A stretch of DNA of 54,010 nucleotides from CAKMMH01 sp927798255 (lineage in GTDB: Bacteria > Bdellovibrionota_C > UBA2361 > CAKMMH01): positions 1 to 54,010 of the forward strand of contig JAXFOK010000024.1 in NCBI GenBank assembly GCA_034180415.1. The letters run 5' to 3'. This document shows positions 1 through 8,482 of this stretch, piece by piece. Both the position numbers and the translations under genes were made by a program. The notes beneath the pieces were generated by a model. The model was not told the DNA's origin. It saw nothing but the letters and a program-made list of their open reading frames with translations, and searched no databases. Position 1 is the first letter of the stretch. Each line of letters opens with the position of its first letter.

Positions 1-144
1 ACAATACTTATTTGGTCATTCCATGATTTTACTATTAAGTCATACCCTTTATTTATAATGGACTTTACAATCGCTATTTTGTCTTTTATAAAATATACTC
101 AAGTTGCTATGAAAGATAAACAAAATTCTGGTCGCGAGGACTGA
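1..144 (+). CDS. C-terminal end of a membrane protein (partial)
   Basis: The frame is open from the first base and stops at TGA at 142-144, giving 47 residues of a protein that starts outside the window. The fragment is hydrophobic (LIWSFHDF, YPLFIMDFTIAILSFIKYTQ) and ends in a short charged tail, as expected for the last membrane segment and cytoplasmic tail of an integral membrane protein. Too little is present to name the family; small inner membrane proteins such as YgjV are one possibility, recalled only loosely. An internal ATG at 58 could make a 28-residue peptide, but the upstream frame is equally protein-like. Confidence 0.5.
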   Translation, partial: TILIWSFHDFTIKSYPLFIMDFTIAILSFIKYTQVAMKDKQNSGRED

Positions 145-187
145 TAGGGCTCAAGAAACAGGTTTCAAGCTTCAGAAATCAGGCCGC

Positions 188-246
188 GACTTTGCGACAT
201 TTGACTTTGCAACATTTGACTTGCGGCATTTGACTTGCGGCATTTT
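188..246. repeat. Four-copy 14-15 bp tandem repeat
   Basis: Four head-to-tail units read GACTTTGCGACATTT, GACTTTGCAACATTT, GACTTGCGGCATTT and GACTTGCGGCATTT. They lie between the partial membrane gene and tRNA-Lys. The sequence just before (150-180) contains CAGGTTTCAAGCTTCAG, one of the degenerate stretches that recur between genes in this window. No coding role is seen. Confidence 0.75.
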
Positions 247-280
247 AGGATAATTATCTAATAAGATATCTATAAGAAAA

Positions 281-356
281 TGGTACACCAAGAGGGATTC
301 GAACCCACGACCAAGAGATTAAGAGTCTCCTGCTCTACCAGCTGAGCTATTGGTGC
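281..356 (-). tRNA. tRNA-Lys (anticodon CTT)
   Basis: The complement folds as a cloverleaf. The acceptor arm GCACCAA pairs with TTGGTGT. The D arm is GCTCAGCTGGTAGAGC. The anticodon stem GGAGA/TCTCT encloses loop CTCTTAA with anticodon CTT. The T loop is TTCGAAT. The 3' ACCA is encoded, so CCA need not be added. The T stem has one T-T mismatch. The gene decodes AAG and lies apart from any rRNA operon. Confidence 0.95.
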
Positions 357-478
357 ACAACATTTTAAATATATACATTAATTTTTAATATATTGCAAGA
401 TTTATAAGATAGAAAAATTTTGTGTTAAGTAGTAAAATATAATAAAATAAAACGATAGATTCACTTTTAAAAGATTGC

Positions 479-1000
479 TTGCATAACTTAAAGGATAATA
501 ATAAAATTTCTCGTATGAAAATTAAAACTGTACGACCATCATTAAAAGCATTACTTCTATTTTTTATATTCTCATCATGTCCTTTGACGATTTTTTATAT
601 AATTTTAAATTTACTTGGTTCTCTTAGTAATCCAAAAATTGGTTCGTTAGTAAACTCTTTATATTATTTATTGATAATTATTTGCTTTTTGGAAGTTATA
701 AGAAGATATTTTAATGATAGATATGTAATATATTCCGATAAAATTATTTCTATTCAAGGACTTATATCTTTTCACCTTACAAGAAATACCATAGATTACC
801 TTGATATTCGTGAAATAAAGACCAATCAAACTATTTTAGGAAGAATGGTTGGATATGGTGATTTATTAATTTCAACTGCTAGCACATCAGGAATTGAAAT
901 CACACTAAGATATATAGATAATGTAAACGATTTAAATCAGGAAATTATTAAATATAAAAACAAGCTTCAAGTATCTATGCCTAATACAAGCAATATGTAA
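479..1000 (+). CDS. Membrane-anchored bacterial PH-domain protein (DUF304/YdbS type)
   Basis: A protein of 173 residues with two membrane segments near the N-terminus (about residues 23-46 and 55-75). A bacterial PH-like domain follows: YVIYSDKIISIQGLISFHLTRNTIDYLDIREI and then the typical GYGDLLISTA strand. This arrangement matches the DUF304/bPH2 family, whose role is unclear though membrane association is usual. The longest frame starts with TTG at 479; ATG at 515 (residue 13) is an equally good start and keeps both membrane segments. It faces the solute-binding protein gene tail to tail. A single gene with nothing to show its partner. Confidence 0.75.
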   Translation: MHNLKDNNKISRMKIKTVRPSLKALLLFFIFSSCPLTIFYIILNLLGSLSNPKIGSLVNSLYYLLIIICFLEVIRRYFNDRYVIYSDKIISIQGLISFHLTRNTIDYLDIREIKTNQTILGRMVGYGDLLISTASTSGIEITLRYIDNVNDLNQEIIKYKNKLQVSMPNTSNM

Positions 1001-1012
1001 ACATATTGCTAA

Positions 1013-1804
1013 TCACATATCACCAAACCATTTTTGATATATCAATTTAAATTTGTTTTGTTTTCTAAAGTTAGCTAGTTTTCTGCTAACTTTATAAAAA
1101 TAACGACTATCTTTAGGAAAAATAAACACATACTCATTTTTTCCATTTAAGAGATTGGTATCTAAAAAATAATTTTTAATTTTATTTTTTAAAGTTGCAT
1201 GTTTTAAAGCTAAATCATTAAGTATTAAAGCTTCTACATCTCCACCATTAAAAGCTTTATACATATCATTAAAATTTTTATATTCTAAAATTTGAGATTT
1301 ATTTAACTTATCTTCATAATTATCAATGAAATTATCAGATGTTAGTACACCAACATTTTTATATTTTAGTAGCTTATCATCATTATATTTTTTAATTATT
1401 ATGTTTTTACTCTCAATGTAAGGTTTAGAAATTAAAATTTCATCTAACGATTCCTTATTATTTTCTTTTGATAGCTCATTTTCACTTATTATTCCAATAT
1501 CGTACAAGCCCTCTTTTACGGAAGGTACCATTTCATCTTGTTCAAGAATTACAACCTCAAATGGTATCTCTAAATCATTAAAAAAGTTTTTAATTAAATC
1601 TATATCGAATCCTTTTAAATTTTTATCTTTTGTTTTTATATTAAACGGCGGATTGTTATTTATTATTGCAATTTTTAACACTTTATCTTTAGGTACTATA
1701 TTATAATTTTTATAAAAAATTATACTTCCTAAAATTATAAAAGCTATAAGAAGCGTTGCCCTTGTCGATAATTTAAATGAATTTAAAAAGAGTGACTTTA
1801 ACAT
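1013..1804 (-). CDS. Membrane-anchored solute-binding protein, family 3
   Basis: This 263-residue protein has one uncleaved-looking N-terminal membrane segment (about residues 15-32, LLIAFIILGSIIFY), then a bacterial extracellular solute-binding domain. Landmarks are the first strand VLKIAII with NNPPFN, the helix start GFDIDLIKNFF, YDIGII at the first hinge, DVEALILND at the second hinge and the C-terminal YQKWFG. The fold binds amino acids or similar small ligands in the periplasm. No ABC permease or ATPase lies nearby, so it may be a sensor, an orphan binding protein or an MltF-like remnant lacking the lytic domain. It starts 32 bp after a 67-residue membrane protein and is probably co-transcribed with it. 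Confidence 0.8.
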   Translation of the reverse strand: MLKSLFLNSFKLSTRATLLIAFIILGSIIFYKNYNIVPKDKVLKIAIINNNPPFNIKTKDKNLKGFDIDLIKNFFNDLEIPFEVVILEQDEMVPSVKEGLYDIGIISENELSKENNKESLDEILISKPYIESKNIIIKKYNDDKLLKYKNVGVLTSDNFIDNYEDKLNKSQILEYKNFNDMYKAFNGGDVEALILNDLALKHATLKNKIKNYFLDTNLLNGKNEYVFIFPKDSRYFYKVSRKLANFRKQNKFKLIYQKWFGDM

Positions 1805-1836
1805 GATAATAAGAAAATATGTTTTATTAAACTACT

Positions 1837-2040
1837 CTAAAATACATTAACAAATGCTCTCAATACAAAAAGCACTAAAGGTATAGTTAAGCAAATAAAG
1901 ACAACTAACCATTTTACCTTAAAAAATCTTCTTCGGATAAGGAGCGCAATAACTCCTACAGGTAATAAAAATTTTATTGCAAAAGCTAAAAACGAAGTAA
2001 TCATTGGATTATTAAAAAAGTTAACTATACTTAATAACAT
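1837..2040 (-). CDS. Small two-helix membrane protein
   Basis: A 67-residue protein made almost entirely of two hydrophobic helices (about residues 15-35 and 43-64) joined by a basic loop, RRRFFKVK. By the positive-inside rule the loop should face the cytoplasm. No family was recognised. It lies just upstream of the solute-binding protein and downstream of the flgL hairpin, so it probably heads a two-gene unit. Its codon use matches the AT-rich core genes. Confidence 0.55.
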   Translation of the reverse strand: MLLSIVNFFNNPMITSFLAFAIKFLLPVGVIALLIRRRFFKVKWLVVFICLTIPLVLFVLRAFVNVF

Positions 2041-2184
2041 AAACTTATTTCCCTTTTAAAATTTTCAGCTTATACTTCTTATTTTAGACCAAATCCAATA
2101 AAAGAGCTAGTAAAGTTCGCTATAAGATATCTAGTCTAATGTGCCAGCTTATCTTTTAAAGAACAAAATGCAAATAAGGCTGTA

Positions 2185-2213
2185 AGTTACATTTGTTAAA
2201 AGCAAATGTAACT
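2185..2213 (-). terminator. Perfect hairpin after flgL
   Basis: AGTTACATTTG and CAAATGTAACT form an 11-bp perfect stem with a 7-nt loop, 10 bp beyond the flgL stop. There is no long T-run, so it may be a transcript-end stabiliser rather than a strong intrinsic terminator. Confidence 0.55.
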
Positions 2214-2223
2214 AATAACTACT

Positions 2224-3225
2224 TTAAATATAATCAAGCAAAGTCATTCTTAAAATTTTACTTGTTACCATAAATGAGCCATTTAATGCAGTTTGTGCAT
2301 TTACTAAATTTGAAGCTGCTTCATAAATATCTACTTCTTGTAAAGTTGACAAAGCTTCCTTTGTGGAAGTATTAGTAATTCCAAGAATTGATCTTGCAAT
2401 ATCTAATCTTGTAAGACGCCCCGCGATACTTGCTTCTTCCGGCAATATATCTTCTGAACTTGCCTTATTTACAAGATCAAGGCACTCTCTAATATCTGCA
2501 GATTGTTGTTTAAATGCTGTTTCATAATCCCCTTCAAAATCATAAGGTTCACCAGTACCCGTAGGTTTTCCATCTGCATCTACATTTGTTTGATAACCGC
2601 TAAGCGCTCTTCCTAATCTTTCTAATGAATAGATAAGATTATTAAAAACTTTATTTCCAGGAGTCGAAACATCAATTGTTAGAGAGTCAGTGATAACTAC
2701 TTTTTTTGTAAGCTCAGTTCCATACTCAGCATCAAATGCATATCTTGCATCAGAAAGGCCACCTGAGGCTGGAACATAATCTGCCACTCTATCATAAGGT
2801 GGGTCATCATCATCAGAGGAACCATAGATGTATACATCTTGATATTTTGAATTTGCAAGAGCTACCACGCTATCTCGCATAGCAAAAACTTCATCTGCTA
2901 TGGCCTTTCTTGATTCAGGACCATAAGTTTCATTAGCCCCTTGTGTTGCAAGTTCCTGAGCTCTTATTACATAATCACTTAAAGAAGAAACTATACCTTC
3001 TTGGTATTCTAAGAAAGATTGCACCATTGCAATTCTTTCAATGTGAGATTCATTTCTATTATAGCTTTCATTAAATCTTGAAATTGTTCCTGATTGTTTT
3101 GAATCACCTGGCTCTGTAACTTTAAGCCCTGATGTTACTTGATTACTATACTTTTCGATGTCATTTCTATGTACAGTAATTTGTGATATCATTGATCTTC
3201 TTGTTTGTGCTTCTGTTACTCTCAT
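2224..3225 (-). CDS. flgL: Flagellar hook-associated protein 3 (hook-filament junction)
   Basis: FlgL joins the hook-FlgK zone to the filament outside the cell. The 333 residues show the flagellin-like ends of the family: an N-terminal coiled region (MRVTEAQTRRSMI to NQVTSGLKV) and a C-terminal helix with NAQTALNGSFMVTSKILRM and a final LLDYI. The middle (about 135-240) is variable and Asp/Gly/Tyr-rich. Length is normal for the family (about 300-400). A ribosome-binding site AAGGA precedes the ATG. It follows flgK after 24 bp and should share its sigma54-type promoter. No secretion signal is expected because export is through the flagellar type III apparatus. Confidence 0.93.
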   Translation of the reverse strand: MRVTEAQTRRSMISQITVHRNDIEKYSNQVTSGLKVTEPGDSKQSGTISRFNESYNRNESHIERIAMVQSFLEYQEGIVSSLSDYVIRAQELATQGANETYGPESRKAIADEVFAMRDSVVALANSKYQDVYIYGSSDDDDPPYDRVADYVPASGGLSDARYAFDAEYGTELTKKVVITDSLTIDVSTPGNKVFNNLIYSLERLGRALSGYQTNVDADGKPTGTGEPYDFEGDYETAFKQQSADIRECLDLVNKASSEDILPEEASIAGRLTRLDIARSILGITNTSTKEALSTLQEVDIYEAASNLVNAQTALNGSFMVTSKILRMTLLDYI

Positions 3226-3249
3226 AACAAATTAATCCTTATAAATAAA

Positions 3250-4899
3250 TTAATGATACATTTGTATAATCTCATCAAAAAGCTCTTGTGCAACACGAAT
3301 CATTTTTGCAGAAGCTTGATAAGATTGCTGGGCTGTAATAAGCCTTGTATATTCCTCATCTAAACTAACAGCTGACACTTGGTCATGTTGATTTAGTGTA
3401 GAAATATACTTATCTTCAGTTACAGATTTTTGTACCATACTTCTTGCTCTTGCATTTCCTACAAAATTTACCATCTCATGATATGCTTCTTCAAAAGTTC
3501 CTGTAAAATTAACTGAAGCATTACCATTTTGAATTCTAAAATTTATTGTTTTATCATTTTTTAAATTTGACACTGCTTCTAAGTTTCTAGAATCACCTGG
3601 AGCAAATTTATAAGTACCACCTCCGTTAGGGTCTCCGGCAAAACCGGCTGCAATATTAGGTGTGCGATTTATTGCATTTGTAAGATATCTAGAAAAAGAC
3701 TTTATACCTTCTGCGTTATTATCAAGGTCATAATCTGTTGCTATACCATCACCATTAATATCTTTAGCTCCATCAAATGTAAAGAATCCAAAAACATCTG
3801 GTGGCAATCCATTTAAGTCAACCGAGTATTTTCCATTTTTAGGATCTGGCCCTCTATAAACAGTGTTAAAAGTTGTTAAAAGTTCTCTAGTGATTGCCTC
3901 TACCCTACTTGCAACCTCAACTACAGTTCCATAAGCATCAAAAGGTGAATCATCTGCAGGAGATTGAACACCACGAATTGCAAGCATTCCTGCAATTGAA
4001 CCTCCTTGATTTGCAATAATGTTTGTTAAATTAATATCACCTGTTCCATTTCCGTAACTATAATCATAAGTAATGTAATGTAAATTTCCGCCAGATAGTG
4101 ACTCTGCTGGGTCTGCGCCTTTTAAAAAGCTTGGATTTGCATCGAAAGATAGCTCATGATAATTATTGCTATGAACAAGATAGAAACCATTTGAAAGAGA
4201 GACTGTAACAGTACCATCTTGGTTTTCGACTAAGTCATAATCAATTTTTTCTGCAAGGTCAAGGAGTAAAACATCTCTTTGGTCTCTTTCATCGTATGCT
4301 TTATTTAGCCCAGAACGTTCAATTGAAGAAATTCTATTATTTAAATCTGCAATTGATTTTACAATTGAATTTACAGTGTCAAGTTCATTTGAAATTCTTG
4401 CATCAAGTTCGTCTTGAATAGAAGCAAGTGCTCCATAAGTAGATTTAATTGAAGATATCAAAGTATTAGCACTTTCAATTAAATTTGTTCTAAGTTCAAT
4501 ACTTGAAGGATTTACACTTAAATTATCGATTGCACTATAAAAGGCGGTTAATGAATTTCCTATTGTTTGAGTGTCTCCTGTTAAGTCAAAAAGTGATTCT
4601 ATTTTGCTTACAAATTCATCTTCTACGGCTCCCCTTTCCTTTGCAGCAAGAGTATCTCTTAATTTTCCTTCTATAAATTCATCAGAATATCTTTGAATTT
4701 CACCAACTTCCACACCATTACCAATTCTAAGAGCTGCCGAGTTATCCTCATTTCTATTAGTAATTCTAACAACTCGTCTTGTATATCCTTCTGTATCAAC
4801 ATTTGCAATATTGTTACCGGTTGTAGCAATAACTGCCTGTTGAGTGTGGAGCGCGCTTACTGCATTATTTAGTATTCTAGAACCGTAATTATAAGCCAT
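3250..4899 (-). CDS. flgK: Flagellar hook-associated protein 1
   Basis: FlgK is the first hook-filament junction protein. At 549 residues the length is typical. The N-terminus carries the flagellar rod/hook motif (SALHTQQAVIATTGNNIANVDTEGYTRR, about residues 16-42). The C-terminus ends in the matching helix (SLDEEYTRLITAQQSYQAS). An acidic run near residue 375 (INGDGIATDYDLDN) resembles a calcium-binding loop, an inference only. An AGGA site lies 7 nt before the ATG. It is first in the flgK-flgL unit. A sigma54-type promoter lies about 65 bp upstream, as expected for middle-class flagellar genes. Confidence 0.95.
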   Translation of the reverse strand: MAYNYGSRILNNAVSALHTQQAVIATTGNNIANVDTEGYTRRVVRITNRNEDNSAALRIGNGVEVGEIQRYSDEFIEGKLRDTLAAKERGAVEDEFVSKIESLFDLTGDTQTIGNSLTAFYSAIDNLSVNPSSIELRTNLIESANTLISSIKSTYGALASIQDELDARISNELDTVNSIVKSIADLNNRISSIERSGLNKAYDERDQRDVLLLDLAEKIDYDLVENQDGTVTVSLSNGFYLVHSNNYHELSFDANPSFLKGADPAESLSGGNLHYITYDYSYGNGTGDINLTNIIANQGGSIAGMLAIRGVQSPADDSPFDAYGTVVEVASRVEAITRELLTTFNTVYRGPDPKNGKYSVDLNGLPPDVFGFFTFDGAKDINGDGIATDYDLDNNAEGIKSFSRYLTNAINRTPNIAAGFAGDPNGGGTYKFAPGDSRNLEAVSNLKNDKTINFRIQNGNASVNFTGTFEEAYHEMVNFVGNARARSMVQKSVTEDKYISTLNQHDQVSAVSLDEEYTRLITAQQSYQASAKMIRVAQELFDEIIQMYH

Positions 4900-4963
4900 A
4901 AAAAAATCCTAAAAATTACAAAATAGGAAAATTTTTCCTGTTAAAAATTATTTTATAAAATTG

Positions 4964-4984
4964 TTGCAAATAGAATACCAAAGA
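4964..4984 (-). promoter_or_regulatory. Sigma54-type (-24/-12) promoter of flgKL
   Basis: On the minus strand the sequence reads TTTGGTATTCTATTTGCAA. GG and GC are separated by exactly 10 nt, and TTGC is kept at -12, as in the RpoN consensus TGGCAC-N5-TTGC. The element lies about 65 bp upstream of flgK and faces it. RpoN control of hook-junction genes is common in bacteria with a flagellar hierarchy. Confidence 0.65.
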
Positions 4985-5463
4985 CAAAATTATGATTTAA
5001 AACAAAACGAAAAATTTAAAAATACATAATAAAATCAAAGACAAAAAGAGTATCCTTTAAAAAACTAAAAATTTTCTGAATCAAAAAAAGAAAAACACGA
5101 TTTGATTTTCACAATATGAGTAGATGTTATTATAACATGAGGTTTTTTAACATATTACTTGTATATTCACGTTTTTATCAACACAAGCAAAGCGCTTTTA
5201 TTTCAAAAGTTTTAAAGCAAAAAAGCTGCAATGCTTGCATCACTCCCCTTAGTGCAGCTATGCCGCGAAAGGAAAAAAAAGTGACAAAAGAAGACAAGAT
5301 CGCGTTCGCATTAATCTTGGGATTGGTGCATGGATTATGATAATACAAGTGCTGAAGAAAACGCCAAAAAGCAAATTCAAGGGGCGGTAGGATTGCGAAA
5401 TGTAAATCTTCGCAAAGCCTATAACGAAGCTGAGGCAACGAAGCTAAAAGGCAAAAGTGAAGT
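4985..5463. other. GC-richer accessory patch with no secure gene
   Basis: About 5,000-5,170 is plain AT-rich spacer. From about 5,190 to 5,460 the base composition becomes richer in G+C than the flanks. A good Shine-Dalgarno string (AAAGGAAAAAAAA) precedes GTG at 5281, which opens VTKEDKIAFALILG but stops at 5338-5340. Two other frames continue with protein-like text. One, from ATG 5330, reads SAEENAKKQIQGAVGLRNVN; the other reads IGAWIMIIQVLKKTPKSK. This looks like a small accessory gene broken by frameshifts, ending against the transposase relic. Which frame was real cannot be decided by eye. Confidence 0.4.
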
Positions 5464-5755
5464 CGCCTCAATTCCTGCTCTAAAACATTTAGGCTTTTTT
5501 ATTACCTTTTTATCAGATGTAAAATTTGCATTTTTCCCTGTGCTAAAGGTAAATTCTATATTTTCTTTCTTTAATGCATTAACATTATCTTCCCAAATAA
5601 TAACAACCATCAAATGCCATTTGCTTAGGTGACTTTAAATAAAAATTCTTATGCCTTTCAAGAACACTTGGTACAATCTGTGAATCACATGGATTTCCTT
5701 TATAAATATGCACATCTAGCACTAACCCAGAAGCTCCTCTGCTGTAATCGTACTT
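5464..5755 (-). pseudogene. Decayed DDE transposase fragment (ISNCY-like)
   Basis: Two minus-strand frames join into one transposase-like text. The first (5755 down to about 5600) reads YDYSRGASGLVLDVHIYKGNP, then PSVLERHKN and AFDGCYYLGR before a stop. The second reads DNVNALKKENIEF and ends in KPKCFRAGIEA. The order GNPxDS, LERH, FDGGxxS, NxxALK, FRAGIEA is what I recall for the C-terminal half of ISNCY-type transposases. The first half and any inverted repeats are missing, there is at least one frameshift, and the element is surely dead. The family name is from memory; the transposase nature is more certain. Confidence 0.65.
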
Positions 5756-5876
5756 TTATGTCTAAAGTATACGTTCTTTGAATTCTTAGTCACAAAAATA
5801 ATCTAAAAAAATTTTTCACAATTTTGATATGTTAGATTTAAAGAAATAATTTTATGAAAAATTTTTTCATTAAAAA

Positions 5877-7286
5877 TTACTTTTTGGCAATTAATGCGTA
5901 ATCCTGGAACCCATATAGTAAATTATTTAGTTTTTCAACATTTTTATTATATTTACTTATAAACTCAACCATACTAGGAATCATAGCTTCATCTGTAGTA
6001 AGCATACTTAGTTTCTCATTCTCTGAAACTTCAGATAACTTTAAAATATCTACGCCGCTAAATCCCTCAAGTTTTGAAAAGTATTTAATAACATCTGGAT
6101 GTATCGGCCATTTATGAGTGTAATCTTTAAAAAAGTTTTGAGTTAATGCATAAAAAGAAAGCGGATTAATAGTTTCAAAGATAAGTTTTCCTCCATTTTG
6201 AAGGACTCTATAAGACTCTTTCATAAGAGCATTTATGTAATCAAATGATAAATGCTCAATGACTTGAATTGCAATAATACATGAAACAGAATTATCTTTT
6301 AAAGTTTTTAAGTATGAAAGCCCATCTTGGTTTACATACTCTAACTTTTTTTCTTTTAAAACTTCACACATTCCACTATCTGTCTCTACACCTACTGCAT
6401 TTATATTTTCTTCCCCTAAAAGCTCTAAAAGCTCCCCTCTTCCAGCGCCTATTTCAACTACATTTTTATTTTGACAATCTATTGTTTTTATAATATCTGC
6501 ATACTTTTTAACTTTAGCTTTAATTTCCTCACTACTTCCTCTATATCTATTTTCTAAAAATAAATAGCTATAATCTATATTACTTAAATTATCATTTGAA
6601 ACATTACTGTTAACTTGATTTTGCTTTGATTCTTGATTATTTGTTAACCTTTTTATCATTCCTTCAAGATTATCTAGCGCAGAAAAAAGAGAAGTTATTC
6701 TGATTTGAATATTGTTATCTCTTAGCCTATTTTCTTTTGCAAATTTTACAAAATTATTTTCATAAGATGATTCTAACTTTTGTTTAACATTTAACTCTGT
6801 AACACTTTGCTTATCTGAAAGCTCTTCAACTTTCCTATTTAATGATTCTAAATCAGTATCTATTTTTCGTATCAGTTCTAAAAAATTAGCATTATCTCTT
6901 TTATCAACATATCTTGAGACTTCATTTAAAAATCTTACAGTATCACCATTAAAATTTTTTTGAGCTTCTGTGTAATTAATTAGTATTCCTGCTATAAACT
7001 TTTGAATTCTTCTTTTAATTTTTAAAACAACTTTACCTACAAGTCCTTTTCTTGGTGTAGTTACTAAACTTAAATCTTGTAATGTTAATGGATAAGAATA
7101 ATTCAAATTTATGTTTCTTAGATAATCAGATTTTAACAAATCTCCCAACTCAGCATCATTTGAAAAATCTAATTTTATTGGATTAAATTTTAAAAGTGTA
7201 GAACCATTTTCTTTAATCTCATTAGTTACTTTCTCTGCAAGTTCTTTATATAAACCTTCAAAAGAATTTTTATTAGCTGTATTCAT
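5877..7286 (-). CDS. SAM-dependent methyltransferase with long coiled-coil N-terminus
   Basis: This 469-residue protein has two parts. The first half (about 1-240) is helical and coiled-coil rich (residues about 115-230, including LESLNRKVEELSDKQ). The second half is a class I Rossmann methyltransferase: SAM motif I VVEIGAGRGELLELL near residue 280, the acidic strand end GVETDSG, and motif IV SCIIAIQVIEHLSFDYI. The form resembles methyltransferases that act on surface glycans or O-antigen and are tethered by coiled coils, but the substrate is unknown. It stands alone between the transposase relic and rsmA. The ATG is preceded by AGGT at normal spacing. Confidence 0.8.
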   Translation of the reverse strand: MNTANKNSFEGLYKELAEKVTNEIKENGSTLLKFNPIKLDFSNDAELGDLLKSDYLRNINLNYSYPLTLQDLSLVTTPRKGLVGKVVLKIKRRIQKFIAGILINYTEAQKNFNGDTVRFLNEVSRYVDKRDNANFLELIRKIDTDLESLNRKVEELSDKQSVTELNVKQKLESSYENNFVKFAKENRLRDNNIQIRITSLFSALDNLEGMIKRLTNNQESKQNQVNSNVSNDNLSNIDYSYLFLENRYRGSSEEIKAKVKKYADIIKTIDCQNKNVVEIGAGRGELLELLGEENINAVGVETDSGMCEVLKEKKLEYVNQDGLSYLKTLKDNSVSCIIAIQVIEHLSFDYINALMKESYRVLQNGGKLIFETINPLSFYALTQNFFKDYTHKWPIHPDVIKYFSKLEGFSGVDILKLSEVSENEKLSMLTTDEAMIPSMVEFISKYNKNVEKLNNLLYGFQDYALIAKK

Positions 7287-7362
7287 TTATCATACCTAAA
7301 ATAAAAAATATTTCATTTAAGATGATTGTATATTTTTGTAAAAATATACAGTAGTCTTAAAA

Positions 7363-8193
7363 TTACCTTCTTTCAATATCATCTAAAATTTTCCCAAAAA
7401 TTTCAGATAACGTAATAAATTCTTCAATAGAAAGCGTTTCTGCCCTACGATTAGGATCAATATTAGCTTCTACAAAAGCTTTTTCTAGCTTATCTATTGG
7501 GAAAATAGAAGTTGATTTTAAACTATTTATTAGTTTTTTTCTTCTTTGCGAAAAACATGCCCTAACAAAACGCTGAAGCCAGAATGAATCTTTTACATTA
7601 AATTTTTTTTCTTTATAAAATTTAAGTTCTATAACTTGTGAATCAACTTTTGCAGGTGGATGGAAAAAGTTCCCTGGGAAGATATCCCCTAAACATGGCT
7701 CTGCCCAAAGCTGACAAGCAACTGAAAGTGCGCCGTAAGATTTAGTAGATGGACTTGCCGCAAGACGCATAGCAAATTCTTTTTGTAAAAGTAAAATTGC
7801 ACGGTTTATATATGGTGCGTAAGCTATAAGATGAAAAATAATATCAGTAGAAAAAGAGTAAGGAAGATTACCAAATACTGTTAAATTATCTCCAAGTTCT
7901 GAAAAATCAACTTCTCTTACATCTTTATTTATTACTTCAAGTTTTGGAAATCTTTGTTTTAAATCGTTTGCAAATTTTTCTTCAATTTCAATTACCTTTA
8001 TATCATTTTTTATTTTATAAAGTTCTTTTGTAAGCGCACCAAGCCCGGGGCCAATTTCCACGATATTTTCACTTTCATTTAAAGATGCAAAATTCATAAT
8101 TGAATCAATAAGGGAATCATTAATTACAAAATTTTGCCCTCTTGATTTTGAGGCTTTTACATCTAATTCTTTTAATTTTTCTTTTACACGCAT
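7363..8193 (-). CDS. rsmA: 16S rRNA dimethyladenosine transferase
   Basis: RsmA (KsgA) dimethylates the two adjacent adenosines in helix 45 of 16S rRNA during small-subunit maturation. The 276 residues contain the N-terminal SxGQNFV signature, SAM motif I ENIVEIGPGLGALTKEL (about 40-56), the catalytic NLPYSFST motif (about 111) and the C-terminal FSQRRKKLINSL, all characteristic. The length is normal. It lies downstream of tsaD but is separated from it by 289 bp of repeat-rich DNA, so co-transcription is doubtful. Confidence 0.96.
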   Translation of the reverse strand: MRVKEKLKELDVKASKSRGQNFVINDSLIDSIMNFASLNESENIVEIGPGLGALTKELYKIKNDIKVIEIEEKFANDLKQRFPKLEVINKDVREVDFSELGDNLTVFGNLPYSFSTDIIFHLIAYAPYINRAILLLQKEFAMRLAASPSTKSYGALSVACQLWAEPCLGDIFPGNFFHPPAKVDSQVIELKFYKEKKFNVKDSFWLQRFVRACFSQRRKKLINSLKSTSIFPIDKLEKAFVEANIDPNRRAETLSIEEFITLSEIFGKILDDIERR

Positions 8194-8482
8194 AATTTTA
8201 ATATTAAATAATAATTTATTTTAGTGCACCCCTACGGGGTGCATGATGTGAGGATGCATCCACATTCTGTCCTGGCATCACTTCGCTTACGCTTCGTTAT
8301 GGGATACCCTTCGGGTATTACATGCAACTATCCCAAAAGTAAGTAAAATTGTGCCGACGCCTGTTTCCTGCAACCTGCAATCAGCATTAAATTCTAGTAT
8401 CTGATAGCAGAAAGCAGATAGCGGTTAGCTGATTTCTGTAGCAGCACAAAATTTCCTGATACCAGAATCCTGTTCCGAGCTT
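8194..8482. repeat. Spacer of palindromes and degenerate repeats between tsaD and rsmA
   Basis: Two short perfect palindromes are present: TGCACCCC/GGGGTGCA at 8225-8243 and ATACCC/GGGTAT at 8304-8318. They flank a stretch whose complement, AGGACAGAATGTGGATGCATCC, matches the sequence around 32,036 (AGGGCAGAATGTAGACGAACG). The remainder (about 8340-8475) is a degenerate mix of CCTGCAACCTGCAATCAGC and GATAGCAGAAAGCAGATAGC. No open frame of note was seen. Confidence 0.65.

Noticed and set aside
5178..5471. 97-residue minus-strand frame rich in Leu, Phe and Cys
   Set aside because: It has no ribosome site and overlaps the plus-strand accessory patch and the transposase relic; the composition looks like the reverse of another frame.
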